Source: Candidatus Pacearchaeota archaeon ex4484_71
GTDB lineage: Archaea > Nanobdellota > Nanobdellia > Pacearchaeales > GW2011-AR1
Assembly (NCBI GenBank): GCA_002254395.1
Contig: NJDN01000020.1
Location: 1 to 7,137 of the forward strand
DNA: 7,137 nt
Reading direction: 5' to 3'
Below are positions 1-4,592 of the stretch, in pieces. Under the pieces are notes generated by a model that made no database searches, was not told the DNA's origin, and saw only the letters and a program-made list of their open reading frames with translations. The position numbers and the translations under genes are program-made. Within the stretch, counting starts at the first letter, position 1, and each line of letters starts with the position of its first letter.

Positions 1-28
1 TCTTTCCCCTATTGTTAAAAGAGGGAAG

Positions 29-223
29 ATGGCAAAGAAGTGTATTTATTGCGGAGCTGAAATTTCTGATGATAGTGTAGTCGATTTCTGCGAGAAGTGC
101 GGAATTGGAGTCTGGGGAGAAAAGATGTTTAAAGCAATCGTCCAAAACATGGAAGACGCAAGAAGCAATGACGACTTGTGCAGCACAAACATGAATCCTG
201 CTGAAATTTCTGATAAAATATAG
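29..223 (+). CDS. Small Zn-ribbon protein, first gene of the ribosomal cluster
   Basis: A 64-residue protein whose N-terminal third carries two Cys-x2-Cys knuckles (C5/C8 and C21/C24), a four-cysteine zinc ribbon. A conserved-looking stretch [18 protein letters not shown] (about 28-45), probably one amphipathic helix, follows, then a polar tail. The ATG is preceded by a purine-rich GAGGGA about 4 nt upstream, a weak Shine-Dalgarno. I associate short proteins of this pattern with DPANN archaea next to translation genes, but that is memory, not a search. Zinc binding is well supported by the motif; a role in translation or RNA binding is inferred only from position ahead of eL21. The 63-nt gap to eL21 contains a promoter-like box, so this gene may be a separate transcription unit. 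Confidence 0.8.
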   Translation: MAKKCIYCGAEISDDSVVDFCEKCGIGVWGEKMFKAIVQNMEDARSNDDLCSTNMNPAEISDKI

Positions 224-256
224 GAAAAATAAGGATAAAAACCTGTAAAAGATAAG

Positions 257-265
257 TTTTTTAAA
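257..265 (+). promoter_or_regulatory. TATA-like box for eL21-rpoF operon
   Basis: The sequence TTTTTTAAA is centred about 26 nt before the eL21 ATG at 287, the distance expected between an archaeal TATA box and the transcription start. This would give a leaderless or almost leaderless mRNA, which fits the lack of a clear Shine-Dalgarno before the eL21 start. Position and base composition only; in such AT-rich DNA chance matches are common. Confidence 0.4.
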
Positions 266-286
266 GGGGAATTTTCTTCGTTATGC

Positions 287-547
287 ATGGCTTTAAAGAA
301 AAAAATCCGAGAGAAAGGGAAACTAAAACTCAGTAGATACTTCCAAAAACTCAAGGAAGGAGATAACGTTGCAATAGTGATAGAAAAATCTCTAAAGTTA
401 AATTTCCCTAAAAGACTGCAAGGAAGATCCGGAAAAATAAAAGCAAAGAAAGGAAGGAGCTATGTTGTCTTATTGAAAGATCAGACGAAAGAAAAAGAGT
501 ACATTATATCTCCAATACACTTAAAAAAATTAAAAATAACAAACTAA
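287..547 (+). CDS. rpl21e: Large-subunit ribosomal protein eL21 (L21e)
   Basis: An 86-residue basic protein of the 50S subunit, family eL21, found in archaea and eukaryotes but not bacteria. The N-terminus is Lys/Arg-rich, followed by FQKLKEGDNVAIVIEKS (about 19-35), the opening of the SH3-like beta barrel, and then LQGRSGKIKAKKGRSYVV (about 44-61), which matches the family pattern F-x-G-R-[TS]-G-x(4)-[KR]-[KR]-G-R-[AS]-Y. It is about ten residues shorter than typical archaeal members, the loss lying in the N-terminal arm. Two ATGs lie close together at 283 and 287; only 287 opens this frame. The stop is 1 nt before the rpoF start, so the two genes are almost certainly cotranscribed and probably translationally coupled. 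eL21-rpoF-DUF655 is a known archaeal gene neighbourhood. Confidence 0.93.
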   Translation: MALKKKIREKGKLKLSRYFQKLKEGDNVAIVIEKSLKLNFPKRLQGRSGKIKAKKGRSYVVLLKDQTKEKEYIISPIHLKKLKITN

Positions 548-548
548 A

Positions 549-839
549 ATGATACACAACCAAAAACCATTGAGCTTGGCCGAAGTGTCGGAATATGTAA
601 AAGATGATTCCATAAAAGGATTCATAAAAGGATTTACAAAAATGACTCCCGAAAAAGCGAAGGACTTGCGAAAAAGAATACAAGACTTAGAAATAATAAA
701 AATAAACGACAAACACATATCAAAAATAATTGATTTGCTTCCTCAAGACAAGGAAGAATTAAATAAGATCGTACAAGAAGCGAATTTGGATGAAAACGAA
801 ACAAATGGAATCCTTCAGGCAATTAAAGATACAAAATAA
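549..839 (+). CDS. rpoF: RNA polymerase subunit Rpo4/RpoF (Rpb4-like)
   Basis: A 96-residue homologue of archaeal Rpo4 (RpoF). In the family, this subunit pairs with Rpo7 (RpoE) to form the stalk of RNA polymerase, which binds nascent RNA and helps open the promoter. Visible family features are the N-terminal LSLAEVSEYV (about 8-17), the helical core with FTKMTPEKAKDLRKRIQDL (about 29-47), and the HRDC-like end IIDLLPQDKEELNKIVQE (about 60-77), which matches the family's I-x-D-x-L-P-x-[DE]-x-[DE]-E-[LV] signature. It is slightly shorter than the usual 105-115 residues. The identification also rests on place: between eL21 and DUF655, as in many archaea. The gap to the next gene is 5 nt. The partner RpoE is not in this window. 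Confidence 0.9.
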   Translation: MIHNQKPLSLAEVSEYVKDDSIKGFIKGFTKMTPEKAKDLRKRIQDLEIIKINDKHISKIIDLLPQDKEELNKIVQEANLDENETNGILQAIKDTK

Positions 840-844
840 AGAAA

Positions 845-1378
845 ATGAAAGAAGAATATGCAATAATATTGGAATATTTACCGAATGGTTATCCTCTAGA
901 GAAAAAAATGCTACCTTTAGCTCAAGCTATTGGTGAAAAAAATTTTACTCTTCTAGAACTAGTGCCTAGGAGAGGAACAGCATTGGAGATTGGAGAAAGA
1001 GTTTACATAGGAGAGGGAAAGAGAGATAAGATCTCATATATCCTTGGAAGATTAAAACGGGAAAAGCTTACAGAAGCTGCTAAAAACCAGCTACAAGAGA
1101 CTGTAAGAGAACTCCTGAAAAGCTCTGAGAAAGAATTTGTTGAATTCTTTAACAAAGCAGATCCAATAAATAAAAGACTCCATCAAATTGAATTAATTCC
1201 GGGCTTGGGAAAAAAACACATGCAAGAAATACTCAAGCAAAGGGAAGAAAAAAAATTCGAGTCTTTTGAAGACATGAAAAATAGAGTTCCAAACCTACCC
1301 GACCCCGAAAAGGCGGTAGAGAAGAGAATAATACAGGAACTAACAAATATTGAAAGGTACAATTTATTCGTAAGATGA
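845..1378 (+). CDS. DUF655 family protein, OB-fold-like plus helix-hairpin-helix
   Basis: A 177-residue archaeal protein of family DUF655, probably nucleic-acid binding. The N-terminal part includes EYAIILEYLPNGYP (about 4-17) and a beta-rich region with LLELVPRRGTALEIGERVYIG (about 36-56), the family signature, consistent with an OB-like fold. A helical linker follows, then a clear helix-hairpin-helix motif IELIPGLGKKHMQEIL (about 115-130), which in other proteins contacts the nucleic-acid backbone. Length is near the family norm. The family is usually coded between rpoF and the KsgA rRNA dimethyltransferase gene; here ksgA is missing and uS13 follows directly, overlapping by 4 bp (ATGA, 1375-1378). 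The biochemical role is unknown; a role with rRNA or the ribosome is inferred from neighbours. Confidence 0.93.
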   Translation: MKEEYAIILEYLPNGYPLEKKMLPLAQAIGEKNFTLLELVPRRGTALEIGERVYIGEGKRDKISYILGRLKREKLTEAAKNQLQETVRELLKSSEKEFVEFFNKADPINKRLHQIELIPGLGKKHMQEILKQREEKKFESFEDMKNRVPNLPDPEKAVEKRIIQELTNIERYNLFVR

Positions 1379-1854
1379 GTAAAGAAAATAAGAAAAAACA
1401 AGTGCAAGAGAAACATGAAGATAGAGTTATAAGAATCCTATCCACTGATGTCGAGGGTAAAATGAGCGTATACGCCGGATTGTCAAAGGTAAAGGGAATT
1501 TCTTGGTCATTTGCAAATGCAATCTGCAGCTCTTTGAATTTAGACAAGAAAAAGAAGATAGGACTTCTTAGCGAAGCAGAGATAAAAAAAATAGAAGAAT
1601 TAGTTAAAGAAAAAAAGATTCCAACATTCCTTCAAAATAGAAGAAACGATTTTGAATCTGGAGAAGACAGACACCTCCTAGGATCTGATCTTGAATTAAG
1701 AACAGAATTTGATATAAAAAGGCTTAAAAAAATAAAGAGTTATCGAGGACTAAGACACTCAAGCAACCTCCCATCAAGGGGACAAAGGACGAAGAGCAAC
1801 TTCAGAAGAAATAGGAGAAAAGGGGCAGGAATAAAGAAGAAAAATAAAAAATGA
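1375..1854 (+). CDS. rps13: Small-subunit ribosomal protein uS13
   Basis: A 159-residue protein of the 30S head, where uS13 contacts tRNA and bridges to the large subunit. The N-terminal core has RVIRILSTDVEGKMSVYAGLSKVKGIS (residues 17-43; read as RVIRILSTDVEG then MSVYAGLSKVKGIS), an archaeal/eukaryotic-type opening with the helix-two-turn-helix region after it. The diagnostic C-terminal motif RGLRHSSNLPSRGQRTKSNF spans about 124-143, followed by a basic tail rich in Lys and Arg that contacts rRNA and P-site tRNA in known structures. Length is normal for archaea. It overlaps both neighbours by 4 bp (ATGA), so its translation is likely coupled to DUF655 upstream and uS4 downstream. uS13-uS4-uS11-RpoD is the conserved archaeal alpha-operon order. 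Confidence 0.97.
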   Translation: MSKENKKKQVQEKHEDRVIRILSTDVEGKMSVYAGLSKVKGISWSFANAICSSLNLDKKKKIGLLSEAEIKKIEELVKEKKIPTFLQNRRNDFESGEDRHLLGSDLELRTEFDIKRLKKIKSYRGLRHSSNLPSRGQRTKSNFRRNRRKGAGIKKKNKK

Positions 1855-2336
1855 AGAGAAAACATAAAGTTTATTCAAGACCTAAAAGGCCTTTTGACAA
1901 GGCAAGAATCGAAGAAGAAGCAGAGATAAAAAAAGAATTCGGCTTAAAAAATAAGAGAGAGATCTGGAGAGCAGATGCAAAAATAAAATCTATGAGAGAG
2001 AAAGCTAAAAAATTGATTGGTGCCGGAAAAGAAGAACAAAATGCTCTTTTTGATAGACTTAAAAAAATGGGATTAGAAGTTAACTCAATTGGAGATGTTT
2101 TGGCACTGGATAAAAGAGATTATCTTAAGAGAAGACTTCAAACTGTAATCGCGGAAAAAGGATTGGCTCCGACGGTAAAAGCTGCAAGACAATATATTGT
2201 TCATAAAAAAGTCATGGTCGACGGAAAAGTTGTTGATAGTCCTTCATACATTGTTCTAGTTTCGAAAGAAGACAAAATAACCCTAAAAAAGAAAAAAGTA
2301 AAAAAGACAAAAGAAACCGAGGAAAGTAAAGAATGA
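1851..2336 (+). CDS. rps4: Small-subunit ribosomal protein uS4
   Basis: A 161-residue 30S protein that binds 16S rRNA early in assembly. The N-terminal half is a basic helical region (YSRPKRPFDKARIEEE, about 8-23, and REIWRADAKIKSMREKAKKL, about 36-55). The S4 RNA-binding domain begins about residue 94 with RRLQTVIAEKGLAPTVKAAR and continues through QYIVHKKVMVDGKVVDSPSY, the alpha-L motif also seen in pseudouridine synthases. The protein has no cysteines, so there is no zinc knuckle. It is somewhat short for archaeal uS4 (about 175-190) because the C-terminus is cut to a Lys/Glu tail (about 146-161). The overlap with uS11 is 4 bp. Confidence 0.95.
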   Translation: MKRKHKVYSRPKRPFDKARIEEEAEIKKEFGLKNKREIWRADAKIKSMREKAKKLIGAGKEEQNALFDRLKKMGLEVNSIGDVLALDKRDYLKRRLQTVIAEKGLAPTVKAARQYIVHKKVMVDGKVVDSPSYIVLVSKEDKITLKKKKVKKTKETEESKE

Positions 2337-2806
2337 CAGAAGAAAAGAAAATAGAAAAGGCTGAAAAGAAAGAAAAACCGAAAGAGGGAGCAAAAGAAGT
2401 AACTACAAACAAAAAAAAGATAACTTCTGTAAAAGAAGCGGAAGCAGTTGTGAATATTTATACTTCCTTTAACAATACAATAGTTCACGTAACAGATATG
2501 TCGGGGAGAACAATAACAAAAGTTACAGGTGGAATGGTTACAAAACACGACAGGCTTAAGGCAAACCCTACTATTGCAATGTTTATCTCAAAAAGGATTA
2601 GTGAAAATATAAAAGATTTAGGTGTTAAGTCACTTTATGTTAGAATAAGAGCGAAGACAAGAAATCCTGCGCCAGGACCTGGAGCGTCAGCGATAATAAA
2701 GAGCCTTTCAAGAGAAGGTTTTAAAATCCTAAACATCCTCGACACTACAAGATTCCCAAGAGGAGGACCTAAGAAGAAAGGTGGAAGAAGAGGAAGGAGA
2801 CCATAA
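2333..2806 (+). CDS. rps11: Small-subunit ribosomal protein uS11 with charged N-terminal extension
   Basis: A 157-residue platform protein of the 30S subunit that lines the mRNA exit channel. The family core starts near residue 37 (AVVNIYTSFNNTIVHVTDMS), continues with KHDRLKANPTIAMFISKRIS (about 71-90) and LYVRIRAKTRNPAPGPGASA (about 101-120), and ends in the basic GGRRGRRP tail. Before the core lies an extension of about 30 residues made mostly of Lys and Glu, absent from most archaeal uS11 proteins of about 130 residues. The usual motif before the basic tail (D-x-T-P-x-P-x-D-x-x-R) is replaced by DTTRFPRGGPKKK. The start overlaps the uS4 stop as ATGA; an internal start would lose this coupling, so the long form is preferred. 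Confidence 0.97.
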   Translation: MTEEKKIEKAEKKEKPKEGAKEVTTNKKKITSVKEAEAVVNIYTSFNNTIVHVTDMSGRTITKVTGGMVTKHDRLKANPTIAMFISKRISENIKDLGVKSLYVRIRAKTRNPAPGPGASAIIKSLSREGFKILNILDTTRFPRGGPKKKGGRRGRRP

Positions 2807-2814
2807 GTTTAAAA
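2807..2814 (+). promoter_or_regulatory. TATA-like box before rpoD
   Basis: GTTTAAAA lies directly after the uS11 stop and is centred about 26 nt before the rpoD ATG, the spacing for a leaderless archaeal transcript. This is the only non-trivial gap (30 nt) in the otherwise overlapping uS13-RpoD run, so a private promoter for rpoD is plausible. Evidence is position and composition only. Confidence 0.4.
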
Positions 2815-2836
2815 CCACTAAAAAAAGTATAAAAAA

Positions 2837-3550
2837 ATGGAAATAATAGAAAAAAAGGAAAACAAACTAGTATTCAGAGCAAAGCTAAATGAAACTTTGG
2901 CTAATTCTATAAGAAGGAACATAAATCAAATTCCAACAATTGCCATAGATGAGGTAGAGATTTCAAGAAACAATAGCGCTCTATACGACGAGACAATAGC
3001 TCACAGAATGGGTTTAATCCCTTTAAAATTCGATAAATCTCTTAAAGAAGGAGATGAAAAAGTATTGAAGCTGAAAGTAAAGAAACCAGGCCCAGTTTAT
3101 TCTGGCGATTTAAAAGGAGATGTAGAAGTAGTTTACGATAAAATTCCTATTACTGTTTTAAACGAAGGAAAAGAAATCAGTATTAAAGCAATTGTTAAAC
3201 AAGGGATTGGAAAAGAGCATGCAAAGTTTTCTCCGGGGATCATAACATATAGAAATGAAAGTGAAATTACAATGGGTAAAGAATTTTTAGAAGAAGTAAG
3301 AAAAACATTTCCAGATGCAGAAATAAAGGAGAAGGGAGATAAAATAATAATTCTGGACGATAAAAGTAAGTCCTTAATTGACTTTTGTGAGGGAATTTCA
3401 TTAAAGGAAGGAAAAAAGGCAGAAGTGAAAGACACCAACAATCTGATTATAAGTGTCGAAAGCTTTGGACAGCTAGAACCGAAGGAAATCTTCAAGAAAT
3501 CCTTGGAAATATTGAAAAAAGATCTTGGAAAAATTGCAAAAAAAATATAA
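2837..3550 (+). CDS. rpoD: RNA polymerase subunit Rpo3/RpoD (Rpb3/alpha-like)
   Basis: A 237-residue homologue of Rpb3 and of bacterial alpha. In archaea it dimerises with Rpo11 (RpoL) to form the platform on which the large polymerase subunits assemble. The dimerisation core is clear: LANSIRRNINQIPTIAIDEV (about 21-40) and ALYDETIAHRMGLIPLKF (about 48-65). The second domain contains KEHAKFSPGIITYRN (about 126-140), matching the family's H-A-K-[FW]-S-P. Some archaeal RpoD proteins carry a ferredoxin-like insert with a 4Fe-4S cluster; here residues 141-200 contain only one cysteine (C184), so no cluster can form. Length is slightly below the usual 260 or so. No downstream eL18-uL13-uS9 genes follow; the operon ends in repeats and a terminator-like hairpin. 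Confidence 0.97.
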   Translation: MEIIEKKENKLVFRAKLNETLANSIRRNINQIPTIAIDEVEISRNNSALYDETIAHRMGLIPLKFDKSLKEGDEKVLKLKVKKPGPVYSGDLKGDVEVVYDKIPITVLNEGKEISIKAIVKQGIGKEHAKFSPGIITYRNESEITMGKEFLEEVRKTFPDAEIKEKGDKIIILDDKSKSLIDFCEGISLKEGKKAEVKDTNNLIISVESFGQLEPKEIFKKSLEILKKDLGKIAKKI

Positions 3551-3570
3551 AAATCTATTTTTCTGACAAA

Positions 3571-3649
3571 AATTTTGCAAAAAAAATATTTTAATCGAGA
3601 AATTTTGCAAAAAAAATATTTTAATCGAGAAATTTTGCAAAAAAAATAT
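3571..3649. repeat. 30-bp tandem repeat, 2.6 copies, after rpoD
   Basis: Two identical 30-bp units (3571-3600 and 3601-3630) and a partial third (3631-3649) follow rpoD. Each unit contains the 15-mer TTGCAAAAAAAATAT, which also occurs at the very 3' end of rpoD (3534-3548), so the array may have grown from the gene end. The core TTTTGCAAAA is a perfect palindrome. The last copy merges into the stem of the terminator-like hairpin at 3641-3680. Confidence 0.9.
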
Positions 3650-3680
3650 CCTCGACCAATAGAGATGGAGGATATTTTTT
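3641..3680. terminator. Bidirectional hairpin terminator between convergent units
   Basis: A perfect 13-bp stem pairs AAAAAATATCCTC (3641-3653) with GAGGATATTTTTT (3668-3680) around a 14-nt loop. Because the stem has A-runs at one end and T-runs at the other, the RNA from either strand ends in a hairpin followed by U residues. It sits exactly between rpoD (+) and the minus-strand small membrane-protein gene, so it probably ends both. Archaea usually terminate on U-tracts alone; the hairpin's need is inferred. Confidence 0.7.
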
Positions 3681-3727
3681 ATAAATCACAAAATTTTATG
3701 CGGAGAGAATTTTTTTGAAATCAATTC

Positions 3728-3859
3728 TCATCCTGGCCAAAGAGTATGAAACCCTTTCAGAGCTCCAATAATCGTAATTATGGCCGGAACAACTACCGTA
3801 ACAATGACTGCTGCAATGCCAACAATCTGACTTGGACTTAATGAAACTTGCGTTTTCAT
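3728..3859 (-). CDS. Small single-pass membrane protein, 43 aa
   Basis: A 43-residue ORF whose middle (about 12-34) is an uninterrupted hydrophobic stretch rich in Val, Ile, Ala and Thr with a central Pro25, enough for one membrane helix. The N-terminus is short and polar (MKTQVSLSPSQ); the end is GFHTLWPG. I do not recognise a family. The coding case rests on the coherent hydrophobic segment, placement between hairpins on either side, and agreement with the direction of every gene to its right. A weak GAAG lies directly before the ATG, too close for an ordinary ribosome binding site. The promoter region holds overlapping hairpins (3896-3964). It could be a type I-toxin-like peptide or a membrane subunit; nothing in the sequence decides this. 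Confidence 0.55.
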   Translation of the reverse strand: MKTQVSLSPSQIVGIAAVIVTVVVPAIITIIGALKGFHTLWPG

Positions 3860-3901
3860 CTTCAAAAATTTTTAGTTAGAAATTTATTTGACTTTGATCT
3901 T

Positions 3902-3916
3902 CCAGATTCTATCTGG
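3902..3916 (-). promoter_or_regulatory. Short hairpin in leader of the 43-aa gene
   Basis: CCAGAT and ATCTGG form a perfect 6-bp stem with a 3-nt loop, about 43 nt upstream of the 43-aa start. It overlaps an inverted repeat GATCTTCC/GGAAGATC (3896-3903 with 3939-3946), so the two pairings exclude each other in part. Confidence 0.45.
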
Positions 3917-3935
3917 TAATTTTAAAAATTAAAGT

Positions 3936-3964
3936 GGGGGAAGATCTTATTTAGAAATTCCCCC
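3936..3964 (-). terminator. GC stem-loop followed by T-rich run
   Basis: On the minus strand GGGGGAA (3964-3958) pairs with TTCCCCC (3942-3936) over a 15-nt loop, followed by ACTTTAATTTTTA. It lies about 70 nt after the 34-aa ORF and before the 43-aa gene, as an intrinsic terminator or attenuator would. The 3' arm is also part of the competing inverted repeat at 3939-3946. Confidence 0.5.
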
Positions 3965-4028
3965 GATTACGTACATTCAAAACCGTCATAGGTTAAGAAA
4001 TAAACAAGACATTATATTAGGGTTGCTA

Positions 4029-4069
4029 TGATTTTCAAGAGAGTGGATCTGAAAGTTCTTGAAAAATCA
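4029..4069 (-). other. Stem-loop after shared box, copy 1
   Basis: An inverted repeat of 12-13 nt (4057-4069 with 4029-4040, one bulged base) with a 16-nt loop. It begins 26 nt after the shared 26-nt box at 4096-4121, and overlaps the stop codon of the 34-aa ORF. No T-run follows, so it does not look like a plain terminator. Confidence 0.6.
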
Positions 4070-4139
4070 CCGAAACATATTTCCTAGCTGCAATCCATGG
4101 CCCCTTACCATGTGCAGTCCATCTTCTGAAGTTCTTCAT
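4035..4139 (-). CDS. Putative 34-aa small protein with W-x-AHGKGP motif
   Basis: A 34-residue ORF beginning MKNFRRWTAHGKGPWIAARK and ending in a polar DPLS. Its ATG lies 1 nt after the stop of the 143-aa ORF (TGACATG), as in coupled genes. The W-x-A-H-G-K-G-P motif (7-14) is repeated in that 143-aa ORF as WIAHGKGP, so the two ORFs share either a short protein motif or a nucleic-acid element. A GGTGA sits upstream but only 1 nt from the ATG, too close for a normal ribosome binding site. No family recognised. It may equally be part of a non-coding structured RNA, since a hairpin covers its stop codon. Confidence 0.35.
   Translation of the reverse strand: MKNFRRWTAHGKGPWIAARKYVSVIFQELSDPLS
4096..4121 (-). 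repeat. 26-nt shared box, copy 1
   Basis: Differs from copy 2 (4388-4413) at two bases. The central CATGGTAAGGGGCCATG is identical in both and is itself an inverted repeat (CATGG/CCATG, 7-nt loop). All five codon third positions in that core are the same, which is more than protein-level selection alone would need. Confidence 0.85.
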
Positions 4140-4140
4140 G

Positions 4141-4572
4141 TCACCGGGTTACTTGGGCCTTAAAACACGAGTCTTTTCCTTTTAACTCTGTTTTCAAGGG
4201 ATAATTTAGAAAATAAATCCAAATTTTTCTCATAACTTTGTTTTTTAGAAATTTTAAATTTGATGTTTGTTCGTTTTCACAATTTTGGGACATCAATCCT
4301 TTTGTGAATTGAAAGAGAGAGTCAAAAGAGGCCCGTAACCATAAAGGCATTGAGGCCTCTTTATAAAGCGTAGTCATCGTTTGCAAACATGGCCCCTTAC
4401 CATGCGCAATCCAAGTTATCTGGTTGTCAGGCATCACTTTGGAAGGTCCCTTGGGCATTTTCTTTTTCTTGTGCCTCGACCTTCCCATTACGAAGTCTTC
4501 AATTACCAAATTCTTGACAAAGAACAAAATGACTTTGGCTCCAAACAAGATACTAAAGATTAAGATTAACAT
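4141..4572 (-). CDS. Putative 143-aa basic protein with N-terminal hydrophobic helix
   Basis: An uncertain ORF starting 20 nt after the 388-aa gene on the same strand. Residues 1-28 are hydrophobic (LILIFSILFGAKVILFFV), enough for a membrane helix, followed by the very basic GRSRHKKKKMPKGPSK (about 30-45), which would stay in the cytoplasm. Then comes WIAHGKGP (54-61), shared with the 34-aa ORF, and a Lys-rich end without recognisable domains. Internal starts at M29 (MGRSRH) or M47 (MPDNQIT, at 4434) are possible; the M47 form would align with the 34-aa ORF, both having Met 6-7 residues before the Trp. A perfect 9-bp inverted repeat lies inside the frame (4325-4362). No Shine-Dalgarno or known family seen; partly or wholly non-coding is possible. 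Confidence 0.4.
   Translation of the reverse strand: MLILIFSILFGAKVILFFVKNLVIEDFVMGRSRHKKKKMPKGPSKVMPDNQITWIAHGKGPCLQTMTTLYKEASMPLWLRASFDSLFQFTKGLMSQNCENEQTSNLKFLKNKVMRKIWIYFLNYPLKTELKGKDSCFKAQVTR
4325..4362 (-). other. Stem-loop after shared box, copy 2
   Basis: AAAGAGGCC (4362-4354 on the minus strand) pairs perfectly with GGCCTCTTT (4333-4325) across a 20-nt loop. It begins 25 nt after the shared box at 4388-4413, almost the same spacing as in copy 1 (26 nt). It lies within the 143-aa ORF. Confidence 0.6.
4388..4413 (-). repeat. 26-nt shared box, copy 2
   Basis: Partner of 4096-4121, about 290 bp apart and in the same orientation. On the minus strand both read TGGAYTGCR followed by CATGGTAAGGGGCCATG. 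In frame this encodes W-[IT]-A-H-G-K-G-P. Confidence 0.85.
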
Positions 4573-4592
4573 TTGATTGAAATTAAATTGTT

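Noticed and set aside
46..354. 102-aa minus-strand frame opposite the Zn-ribbon and eL21 genes
   Set aside because: Antisense to two well-supported genes and crosses their promoter gap; shadow of purine-rich coding.
2201..2548. 115-aa minus-strand frame rich in Phe and Ser
   Set aside because: It is the complement of Lys/Glu codons in uS4 and uS11, which always reads as Phe/Leu/Ser.
3571..3649. Regular 30-bp repeats as a CRISPR array
   Set aside because: The units abut without spacers and are nearly all A/T; this is a plain tandem repeat.
4381..4563. 60-aa plus-strand frame
   Set aside because: Lies opposite the 143-aa ORF and shows no start signal, domain or sensible hydrophobicity pattern.
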